The notes under the pieces are model-generated. The model did no database searches and was not told where the DNA came from. It saw nothing but the letters and a program-made list of their open reading frames with translations. The position numbers were made by a program, and so were the translations under genes. Of a stretch of 64,000 nucleotides of DNA, positions 53,553 through 61,800 are shown piece after piece. This DNA comes from Flavobacterium tiangeerense. Lineage in GTDB: Bacteria; Bacteroidota; Bacteroidia; Flavobacteriales; Flavobacteriaceae. Within the stretch, counting starts at the first letter, position 1. Each line of letters opens with the position of its first letter. The stretch is taken from contig NZ_VLKO01000006.1 in assembly GCF_007830355.1 (NCBI RefSeq), positions 124,001 through 188,000 of the forward strand, given 5' to 3'.

Positions 53553-54400
53553 GATTGCTGGGATAACACAATTAAGAGTATCGCAATTAAAGCAATAAGT
53601 AAACCTAGATAATTTTTTACAGACAACTTTTCTTTGAAAACAACAACACCTATAACACTTCCTAAAATTATAACTCCTAAATTCATTCCTGCAAAAACAG
53701 TAGATGGATTTGCAGTAAATACTTGGTGCGCCTTGAGATAAAAAAGGATGTTCCCAAAATTAAACACACCCACAAGACCACCTAACAAAATGTTTTTTAA
53801 AGTTATTTTAGATGAGTTTACAACTGTATCATAACATACCACCAGCAGCATAATAACTAATGCTATAGAAAAAACGACAACCAATGAACTTGTAAAAGGC
53901 ATCGTTGTATAAAGTGCCATTTTCTTGAAAAGAATATCGATGATTCCAAAACCTAGTAAAACTAATAATGGGTAAGTCAAATTTGTTTTTTCTTTTGATA
54001 CAGGTTTCATCAATATCATAAGTATAGCTGGAAAACCAATAATTAGCGCTACAAGTTTGTACGAATTAAAAGTTTCATCGAAAATCAACCAAGCTGCCAA
54101 AATAGGAATAAATAAAGAAAGTCTTTGAGCTGCATCGGTTTTTACAATTCCCACTTGTTTTATTGAGGTTGCCAAAAACAAAAAAACTGTTGGTAATAAA
54201 AAGCCAATACCAACATACAATGCCCATGGAGCAGTGGATAAAGAAGTAAATTTAAAATCGAAAAAAAAGAAACATAAAAGTATGGCAACCGCATAGTTAG
54301 TTGCTACCATTTGAATAGCACTAGAGTTGTATTGTCTAGATAATTTAAAAATTACACCTACGGTAACACTACAAACTACACTAAGTAAAAGATAAATCAT
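53549..54400 (-). CDS. EamA/DMT-family inner-membrane transporter
   Basis: The 283-residue protein has ten hydrophobic helices in two repeats of five, as in the drug/metabolite transporter superfamily. It opens with MIYLLLSVVCSVTVGVIFKL and includes ALYVGIGFLLPTVFLFLATS in the middle and NYLGLLIALIAILLIVLSQ at the end. The substrate cannot be told; family members export amino acids, nucleotides or other metabolites. It ends over the stop of the mannosyltransferase gene on the other strand, and the 2OG oxygenase gene lies upstream on the same strand, 49 nt away. Confidence 0.88.
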   Translation of the reverse strand: MIYLLLSVVCSVTVGVIFKLSRQYNSSAIQMVATNYAVAILLCFFFFDFKFTSLSTAPWALYVGIGFLLPTVFLFLATSIKQVGIVKTDAAQRLSLFIPILAAWLIFDETFNSYKLVALIIGFPAILMILMKPVSKEKTNLTYPLLVLLGFGIIDILFKKMALYTTMPFTSSLVVVFSIALVIMLLVVCYDTVVNSSKITLKNILLGGLVGVFNFGNILFYLKAHQVFTANPSTVFAGMNLGVIILGSVIGVVVFKEKLSVKNYLGLLIALIAILLIVLSQQS

Positions 54401-54449
54401 GTTTTTTCCTCAAAATTACTATTTAAGTATCAATTTTAAAAATAGCAAC

Positions 54450-55043
54450 CTAATCTCTTTTGAGCCATCCTGTAATACTCATGCGGGGACAGTTTGTTTC
54501 CAATACTTCATGAACCAGCTCATCACTCTTAAAAAAAACTGTTTTTCCCAGAGTAGGAGCAATTTTTTGAGCAATATCGTTTTGATGTATCATTAGCTCA
54601 CCGCCATCTGTAACTTTCCAGTCCGCATTTAAATAACTGATCATGCTAAATTTTCGGCTAGGATTGCTTTTAAATTGATCCAAGTGCTTTAAGTAAAAAT
54701 CTCCTTTTTCATACAGGGAATAATGAAATTCATAACCTGTAATTCCAGCATAGCAACTTTGATTTAAGTATAAAATGAAGGCTTCAATTAATTTAAAAAA
54801 TTCATTCTCAAAAACATTATTGTGCTTTTTATCCAACCAATAAATAGAATCACTCCGTATAGCACCATCATAAAGCAATTTATCTGAGTTGCCAATGCCA
54901 GCAGCCGTAAGCAAACTTCGTTCATTTAAGTTAAGAATGTTTTGTATTAAATGATCTGAAAGTTCTGGAGTCAAAAAATGCTCTGCTATACCTACTTTAT
55001 TTTTAACATAACTCGATATCAAATTCTCAAAGGAATTTTCCAT
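54450..55043 (-). CDS. 2-oxoglutarate/Fe(II)-dependent oxygenase
   Basis: I place the start at 55043 (MENSFENLISSYVKNKVGIA), giving 197 residues; the frame upstream has only a TTG. The jelly-roll core of prolyl-4-hydroxylase type shows the iron ligands HLD in FYLKHLDQFKSN, with Asp two residues after His, and a distal His in ELVHEVL, followed by the 2OG-binding Arg in PRMSITGWLKRD. The segment SMISYLNADWKVTDGGELMI is the family strand between them. It hydroxylates a protein or small molecule not identifiable from sequence. It is in line with the DMT gene. Confidence 0.88.
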   Translation of the reverse strand: MENSFENLISSYVKNKVGIAEHFLTPELSDHLIQNILNLNERSLLTAAGIGNSDKLLYDGAIRSDSIYWLDKKHNNVFENEFFKLIEAFILYLNQSCYAGITGYEFHYSLYEKGDFYLKHLDQFKSNPSRKFSMISYLNADWKVTDGGELMIHQNDIAQKIAPTLGKTVFFKSDELVHEVLETNCPRMSITGWLKRD

Positions 55044-55120
55044 TTTAATTTTGGGAAAGACTGAAAATACAGTCAACGTAGCAAGGTAGATGAAATAAAA
55101 TTACAAAGGCTGTTTTTATA

Positions 55121-55154
55121 AAAAAAAGGGTTTAGTTAAAACTAAACCCTTTTG
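55121..55154. terminator. bidirectional hairpin terminator
   Basis: AAGGGTTTAGTT pairs with AACTAAACCCTT around a 2-nt loop, with A residues before and T residues after. It lies a few nt downstream of the AAA+ ATPase stop on the minus strand, so it ends that gene, and precedes the oxygenase gene. Confidence 0.85.
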
Positions 55155-55157
55155 CAT

Positions 55158-56615
55158 TTATAATTTACTGATAAAACTACCGTAAATATCTTTGAACTGA
55201 TATCCTTCGGAAAAACGATCTTTACTTAGTTTCTTGTATTCTACCAATCCCCAAAGTATAAATTCCATCATGAAAAATTTATCTTCTGGACTTACTTGCG
55301 GTTGGTATTTTTTAATTAAAACTTCCAATGGTGCTATTCCGCCTAGAATTTTTTCATACTCTTCATCTGAGCAATCATCAAGTAATTCAAAACCACTTTC
55401 GGCAAAGAACCATTCTATGATATCGGTGTACGCATTTTTGACACCTTCTTTTTCTAGTTTTTCAATTTTAGGGAAATACGCTGGAAAGAAAGTATGAATG
55501 GCATCACCCAATAAGTGTTGTGCTACGGCAGCAGCTCCCTCCTGCTCTCCTTCATAAACAAGCTCAACTTTTCCAGTAATGGCTGGAATAATTCCCATAA
55601 AATCAGACAAACGCAAAGTAGTTTTATCTGCACCAGCTTTTAATGCTCTTCTTTCTGCAGTGCTTAGTAAATTTTCAAAAGCTGTGATACTCAATCTGGC
55701 ACTCACCCCACTTTTATTATCAATGTATTCACTTTCTCTAGCTTCAAAACTTATTTGTTCTAATAAATCTCTTGCCAATGAGGGTACATACACCATGTCA
55801 TTTTGTGTAACATCCAGTTTTGCTTCTTGCTCTGTGATAGTTCTAGCAATTTTGATGGTTTCAGGATAATGCGTCAGGATTTGTGACCCAATTCTATCTT
55901 TTAATGGAGTTACAATACTACCACGATTGGTATAGTCTTCAGGGTTTGCGGTAAAGACAAATTGCATGTCCAGCGGCATTCTTAATTTAAAACCGCGAAT
56001 TTGAATATCTCCTTCTTGTAGAATGTTAAACAAGGCTACTTGAATTCTTGCTTGTAAATCAGGTAACTCATTGATAACAAATATGCAACGATTCGCTCTT
56101 GGAATCATCCCAAAATGAATCACGCGATCATCAGCATACGATAATTTTAAATTCGCTGCTTTTATAGGATCTACATCACCTATTAAATCGGCAACTGTTA
56201 CATCTGGAGTGGCTAGCTTTTCAAAAAAACGTTCGCTTCTGTGCAACCATGATATTGGAGTTTCATCTCCTTTTTCGTCGATAAGATCTTTGGCAAAACG
56301 AGATATTGGCTGCAACGGATCATCATTGATCTCGGAACCTGTTACAAACGGAATGTACTCATCAAGCAATTCAATCATCTTGCGAGCCATTCTCGTTTTG
56401 GCTTGACCGCGAAGACCTAATAAATTGATGTTATGACGGGATAAAATAGCACGTTCAAGTTCTGGAATTACGGTATTCTCAAAACCATGAACTCCTTCAA
56501 AAGTGGGTTTTCCTGATTTTATTTTCTCTCTTAAGTTCGATCGCAATTCATCTTTAATGCTTTTGCTTTCGTATCCTGATTTTTTTAATTCTCCTAATGT
56601 TTTTATAGTATTCAT
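55158..56615 (-). CDS. AAA+ ATPase of the magnesium-chelatase/MoxR group
   Basis: The 485-residue ATPase has a Walker A at residues 67-74 (GLRGQAKT). The Walker B region is CIFVINELPDL (N182-E183), where Asn stands in place of the usual Asp. Sensor 1 is in FVFTANPEDYTNRG, and a C-terminal helical lid follows. This is the ATPase half of an ATPase/VWA pair, since the VWA gene lies on the same strand just upstream. No chlorophyll or cobalamin cluster is present, so a chaperone-like or metal-insertion job in protein remodelling is more likely than pigment synthesis. The pair is separated by repeat copy B. Confidence 0.85.
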   Translation of the reverse strand: MNTIKTLGELKKSGYESKSIKDELRSNLREKIKSGKPTFEGVHGFENTVIPELERAILSRHNINLLGLRGQAKTRMARKMIELLDEYIPFVTGSEINDDPLQPISRFAKDLIDEKGDETPISWLHRSERFFEKLATPDVTVADLIGDVDPIKAANLKLSYADDRVIHFGMIPRANRCIFVINELPDLQARIQVALFNILQEGDIQIRGFKLRMPLDMQFVFTANPEDYTNRGSIVTPLKDRIGSQILTHYPETIKIARTITEQEAKLDVTQNDMVYVPSLARDLLEQISFEARESEYIDNKSGVSARLSITAFENLLSTAERRALKAGADKTTLRLSDFMGIIPAITGKVELVYEGEQEGAAAVAQHLLGDAIHTFFPAYFPKIEKLEKEGVKNAYTDIIEWFFAESGFELLDDCSDEEYEKILGGIAPLEVLIKKYQPQVSPEDKFFMMEFILWGLVEYKKLSKDRFSEGYQFKDIYGSFISKL

Positions 56616-56651
56616 CTATTTTTCTATTGAAATTTATATTGATTATTTGTT

Positions 56652-56755
56652 GGGGTTTGCGTTAGGGATAGCAGTGTAAATCCTTTTTTGAGTCCCGAAA
56701 TTATCGGGACTCAAAAAAGATTGAAACGAATAGCCCGGCCCGCAGGGAAACGCCC
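56652..56755. repeat. intergenic repeat copy B with a 15-bp hairpin core
   Basis: Flanks GCAGTGTAAATCC (left) and AGATTGAAACGAATAGCCCG (right) match copy A. The core is a hairpin: TTTTTTGAGTCCCGA (56684-56698) pairs with its complement at 56704-56718, loop of 5. It fills the gap between the VWA gene stop (56760) and the AAA+ start (56615). Confidence 0.75.
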
Positions 56756-56759
56756 AAAA

Positions 56760-57878
56760 TTACTTTATTCTCTTTTTTCTATTGGTCTCGTAGTCTTCAA
56801 AAATCATTTCGCCCAATCCTTTTAATCCTGTATAAAAGGCTTTTCCTTGATTTGACTCTGTAAACTTATTCACAAATTTTTGCAAATAAGGATCATTAGC
56901 AATCATGAAAGTAGTGATGGGGATGTGTAATTTTCTGGCTTGTTGCGCCTGATTGTAGCATTTATCCACAATATATTCATCAAGACCGTTGCTGTTCATA
57001 TAATACGAACCATCTTTTTCACGAACACAACTTGGTTTTCCATCTGTAATCATGAAAATTTGTTTGTTTGTATTACGCTTTCTGCGCAAAATATCCATGG
57101 CTAGTTGCAAGCCCGCAACCGTATTGGTGTGATACGGACCTACTTTTAAATAGGGTAAATCTCGTATGGCGATAGTCCAAGCATCGTTACCAAAAACAAG
57201 AATATCCAAGGTGTCTTTGGGATAACGCGTGGTGATTAATTCGGCTAGTGCCATGGCAACTTTTTTGGCAGGCGTGATTCTATCCTCGCCATACAAAATC
57301 ATACTGTGACTGATGTCAATCATTAAAACTGTACTCATTTGCGACTTAAATTGAGTTTCCTCAACTACCAAATCATTTTCGGTGAGCATAAAATCGCCAA
57401 CACCATTATTGATTTGAGCATTACGTAAACTCTCCGTCAAAGAAATGCGTTCGAGTCCGTCACCAAAATGAAATTCTCTAAACTCTCCTGTATGCTCATC
57501 GCCATTACCTACATGCTTAGTTTTGTGATTGCCACTGCCAGAGCGTTTAAGATTTCCAAAAATGTTATCCAGAGCTTGCTGCCTTATAGCGCGCTCGGTC
57601 TTGGCTGTAATCCCCAGTCCGGAACTTCCATCCTCTTTCAACTCTTCCCGGATATAGCCTTTCTTCTTTAAATCTTCAACAAAATCATCAATGGTATAGG
57701 ACGCATCAGTAAGTTTATACTCTACATCTAATTCTCGCAACCAGTCAATTGCCTCATCAAAATCTCCCGAAGTATGCGTGATTAATTCCTTGAAAATACC
57801 AAAGAGTTTATCAAACGGAGACTGGAAAGGTGCTTCGTATTGCTTGAAATAAAATCCTTTTTTATTATCGTTTTTCAT
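56760..57878 (-). CDS. VWA-domain protein, partner of the AAA+ ATPase
   Basis: The 372-residue protein has an N-terminal helical region (about 1-110) and a C-terminal von Willebrand A domain (about 180-370). The metal-ion site shows DISHS near residue 187 (DxSxS), then a conserved Thr in TNTVAGLQLAMDIL and the Asp of MITDGKPS. Such proteins work with MoxR-type or chelatase-type AAA+ ATPases, here the next gene downstream. The N terminus (FYFKQYEAPFQSPFDKLFGI) is typical of this cytoplasmic group; no signal peptide is seen. Both ends are bounded by copies of an intergenic repeat in opposite orientation. Confidence 0.87.
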   Translation of the reverse strand: MKNDNKKGFYFKQYEAPFQSPFDKLFGIFKELITHTSGDFDEAIDWLRELDVEYKLTDASYTIDDFVEDLKKKGYIREELKEDGSSGLGITAKTERAIRQQALDNIFGNLKRSGSGNHKTKHVGNGDEHTGEFREFHFGDGLERISLTESLRNAQINNGVGDFMLTENDLVVEETQFKSQMSTVLMIDISHSMILYGEDRITPAKKVAMALAELITTRYPKDTLDILVFGNDAWTIAIRDLPYLKVGPYHTNTVAGLQLAMDILRRKRNTNKQIFMITDGKPSCVREKDGSYYMNSNGLDEYIVDKCYNQAQQARKLHIPITTFMIANDPYLQKFVNKFTESNQGKAFYTGLKGLGEMIFEDYETNRKKRIK

Positions 57879-58208
57879 AGAACATAAAATTACATCATTT
57901 TCAAAGGACAGCTTACAAACGTTTATTAATTTTTAGTTAAAAGCAATTTCAAGAATATAAACGTTACAAAAATGATTTGGGCGTGCCCTCACCTCCACTA
58001 TCGTTGCGGTGAGGTCGTACTGTACGTTCTCAATCTCCCAAAAAAAGGGAGGATTTCCACTACCATCACTCACGCAAAACCACTTAAAAAGAACATATTT
58101 CCTAAAAAAGTAAATTCAGAATGTAATTGTAAAATAAGAATATGAATACTCTAAAAACTTTTTCGCACCTTAGCAATCCATTTTAAAAACAAAAACCCCC
58201 GATTAAAA
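57879..58208. other. intergenic region containing repeat copy C
   Basis: The 330 bases between the divergent VWA and thioesterase genes contain repeat copy C (57978-58075, inverted relative to A and B). Outside it, I see only A+T-rich sequence with no supported promoter box. Confidence 0.45.
57978..58075. repeat. intergenic repeat copy C (reverse orientation)
   Basis: Read on the minus strand, GTAGTGGAAATCC is followed by a short CTCCC/GGGAG hairpin core, then GATTGAGAACG. The outer part holds a second possible stem (CCTCACC and GGTGAGG) and ends GGGCACGCCC, close to the ACGCCC end of copy B. Limits are approximate. Confidence 0.65.
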
Positions 58209-58628
58209 ATGAGCGTATTTATAAAAGAATTGTCCTTTCGTTGGTCTGATCTTGATCCTAACTTTCATGTAAGACACAGTGCATATTATGATTTTGGAGC
58301 ACAACACCGTATTGAAATACTAGAAAGCCTAGGCTTAACCATGAAAGTAATGCAAGCACAAGGCTTTGGTCCAATTTTGTTTAGAGAAGAATGTGTTTTT
58401 AGAAAAGAAATCAAACTTTCAGACAAAATTGTCATGCATACCAGAAGTTCTCAAGTTAATGAAGACGGCTCAAGATGGTCTATTATTCACGAGTTTAGAA
58501 ATGATGCCGATCAAGTTTGTGCAACCATAACCGTTGACGGTGCTTGGATGGATATTAAACTGAGAAAATTAGCTTTGCCTACACCTGAATTGGCCAAAAA
58601 AGCTTTGAGTGTTTTTCCAAAAGAATAA
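58209..58628 (+). CDS. 4HBT-fold acyl-CoA thioesterase-like protein
   Basis: The 139-residue protein has the hot-dog fold of YbgC-like thioesterases. The signature region is RWSDLDPNFHVRHSAYYDF, in which the Asp of DLD is the likely catalytic acid, followed by a long helix and beta strands with FREECVFRKEIKLSDKIVMH. It should hydrolyse acyl-CoA or acyl-carrier thioesters in the cytoplasm; the acyl chain is unknown. It stands alone between a repeat and a 235-bp gap, and is not clearly linked to the neighbouring tamB. Confidence 0.88.
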   Translation: MSVFIKELSFRWSDLDPNFHVRHSAYYDFGAQHRIEILESLGLTMKVMQAQGFGPILFREECVFRKEIKLSDKIVMHTRSSQVNEDGSRWSIIHEFRNDADQVCATITVDGAWMDIKLRKLALPTPELAKKALSVFPKE

Positions 58629-58655
58629 TACGTTCTTATCAAACACAATTATTTC

Positions 58656-58694
58656 CTTTGGGTGAATTACATTCCTTGAATATTTCACCCAAAG
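58656..58694 (+). terminator. 11-bp hairpin after the thioesterase gene
   Basis: CTTTGGGTGAA (58656-58666) pairs perfectly with TTCACCCAAAG (58684-58694) around a 17-nt loop. There is no T run after it, so it could be a weak terminator or a protein-binding dyad. Confidence 0.5.
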
Positions 58695-58863
58695 TATTTA
58701 AGCATAACAGTTACGTCTTCAACTTGAAAATGGAAATTAGAAACAATTGCTCTACTTTTTTTGAAAGAATTATATAACTATTTTATACAATTATATAATG
58801 GTAATTGTTGTTTTGTAGCGATATTTGTAGACATTTATGTTTCTGCATTAGCACATACATCAC

Positions 58864-61800
58864 ATGATTTTGATAGATAAAAAACTTCGTTTGAAAAAAT
58901 ATTTACAGATTCTTTTAAAAGTGTTCCTCTGGACAGTTGGCTCCTTGATATCCCTATTTTTAATACTGTTTTTGGTGATACAAATTCCTTCCGTTCAAAA
59001 TTATGCCAAGAACAAAGCGGTACACTATCTTGAAGAAAAAATCAAAACAAAGGTTGTGATTGACAGTCTAGAAATAGGGTTTCCAAAGAAAGTTATATTA
59101 AAGGGCGTATACTTTGAAGACCAAAAAAAAGACACTCTTTTCGCTGGAGATACTCTTGCTGTAAACATCAGTTTATTTCAACTTATAAACAATAAAGTAG
59201 ACATAAATAGTGTTGATTTATCAGGTATTACGGCGTACATAAAAAAAGACAGCAAAGGAAATTTTAATTTTGACTACATTATTAAAGCCCTTGCATCTCA
59301 AGAAAAACAAAAGACTGATTCAGCCCCAATGGAATTTTCAGTAGAAGAAATTCAGTTGGATAGAATTAATTTTCACTATTCTGATGCTATTTCAAATAAT
59401 GAAATTGCAACCTATCTCAATCATTTCAAAACTAGCATTAAAACATTTGATTTAAACCAAATGAACTTTGACATTCCTAAAATCAAGGTTAATGGTTTGC
59501 AATTCAAATTAATTCAAGGCATTGCTTCTACAAAAAAATCAGGCAAAGTAACAGAGAATAATGCAACAGAAAATCCTTTGAAATTAAAATTTGGTGATGT
59601 AGACCTTGGTAAAATAAAAATTGAATACAAAAGCCATGAATCTAAATTGGCTACCAATATCTACGTGAAAAAATTGATCACCAAAGTAGATAAAATAGAC
59701 TTGAACAATCAATATGCTATTTTAGAAAACTTAGAGTTAACTGGTGTTGAAGGTGCTTTAGAATTAGGTAAAATAAAAAAAATAGTTACCCAAAATACAA
59801 TGCCTTCAAAAACCGCAAACAATTGGGATGTAAAAGTAAAAAAGAGTGTTTTTAAGAGAATCAATTTTAAATATGATAACAATAACGTTGCTTTTACTCC
59901 AAAAGGATTAGACTACAATCATTTAGATATCAAAAACTTGAATCTAGACCTAGAAGTTCTCAATTACAACGCTGAAAACATAGCAGGTGAACTCAAATCT
60001 TTATCTGCAAGAGATAAAAGCGGATTGAACATTACGGCGCTAAACGGTGACTTTTTCTATGGGAATAAAAATGCTTTTATCAAAAATCTGTATTTAAAAA
60101 CTCCTCAAACCGAAATAAAAAATGAAATACAAATAGGATATTCATCACTTGCTACTATTTCAAAAAACATTGGAGATTTGAGTTTGATAGCAAACCTTAC
60201 CAAAAGTAGTATTGGTTTTCAAGACATTCTTTTATTTGTTCCTAATTTAGCTTCTACAAATCCATTTAAAAGTAATCCAAAAGCAGTCATTTCTATAAAC
60301 GGAAAGGTAAAAGGAAAAGTAAAAAATATAACAATTCCGTCAATGGAAATCAGTGGAATAGGCTCAACTTCACTGGCAGCAAGCGGTACAATAATTGGTT
60401 TACCAAATGTTGATAAAACCTATTTTGACATTAATATTAAAAAATTTCAGTCTGGTCAAAAAGACATCAATAATTTTGTACCCAAAGGAACTATTCCTAA
60501 CACCATTCAATTACCTGCAAGAATGACTGTTACAGGTACTTTTAAGGGAACTATTGCTACTTTTTTGACTGATTTGAAGCTCATAAGTAGTTATGGAAAT
60601 GCAAATATCAAAGCCAAATTTGATCAAAGTCGCAAAAACTTTGAAAAATATGATGCCAAAGCTGATTTTGTAAACTTTGATTTGGGAAAATTTATCAAGA
60701 ACGACTCCATTGGTAAAATCACCCTAAAAACCACCATCAAAGGCACTGGTTTCAACCCAAAAACAGCAACAGTAGCTCTTAATGCAAGTATTCAAAAAGC
60801 GTATTTTAACAAGTATACGTATAAAAATATAGCTATAAAAGGGTCTGTCAAAAAAGGTAATTTTAACGCTACAGCAGTGGCTAGAGACCCTAATTTGACA
60901 TTTAATTTAGTAGGTAATGGTAGATTTCAAGATAAATATCCATCCGGAAAAATAAAATTAAATGTAGATATTGCTGATTTAGAAAAACTGAATTTACATG
61001 CGGGACCTTTAAAAATTCGAGGTATTGTAGATGCAGACATCCAATCGGGGGATTTAGATTATCTAAATGGTTCATTAACTGCTCATCACATTAATGTTAC
61101 CAATGCCAAAGAAAACTATACTATTGATTCTATTCAAGTTCATGCAATAGCAACCGCTCAAAAAAATTCTATTGAAGTTAAAGCACCTTTCATGGATGCG
61201 TTTTTAGAAGGGAAATACAAATTATCAAAAATAGGAACTGCTATTACCAATTCGATTACTGCTTATTACGATAGTACTCCTAAAAAAGCGAAAAAGAAAA
61301 CTAAAGAAAATCAGCAATTTGATTTTAAGGTTCAAATCAAGGATAGCCCAATTGTGATGCAATTGATTCCTCAAATTAAAAGTCTTGAACCGATAACTAT
61401 TACAGGTAATTACAACAGTGTAAATGATTCGATTGTGCTAAATGGTGCCATTCCAAAACTAGTTTATGAGAGCATTACTGTTACAAACGCTACCTTAAAA
61501 CTGGATACACAAGATAAAAAGTTGCTTTATAATTTTATTGTTGATGATATCCAAAACGAACAGTTTGAGCTTCCGCATACAGAGCTAACTGGGGATATTC
61601 AAAATAACATCATAACGTATGCACTTCAGTTAAAAAACACTAAAGAAGAAGAACGCTACCTCATTGCAGGTACTGTTCAATCTCAAAATGGTGGTACAGA
61701 AATACGATTGAATCCTGATAAATTAATTTTGAATTATGAACCGTGGACCATTGATAAAGAAAACGTAGTTAGCAGTTTAACTAAAGGCTTGTTTATTAAT

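Noticed and set aside
55158..57878. AAA+/VWA pair as a magnesium chelatase for chlorophyll
   Set aside because: No pigment genes are near, the large chelatase subunit is missing and flavobacteria do not make chlorophyll.
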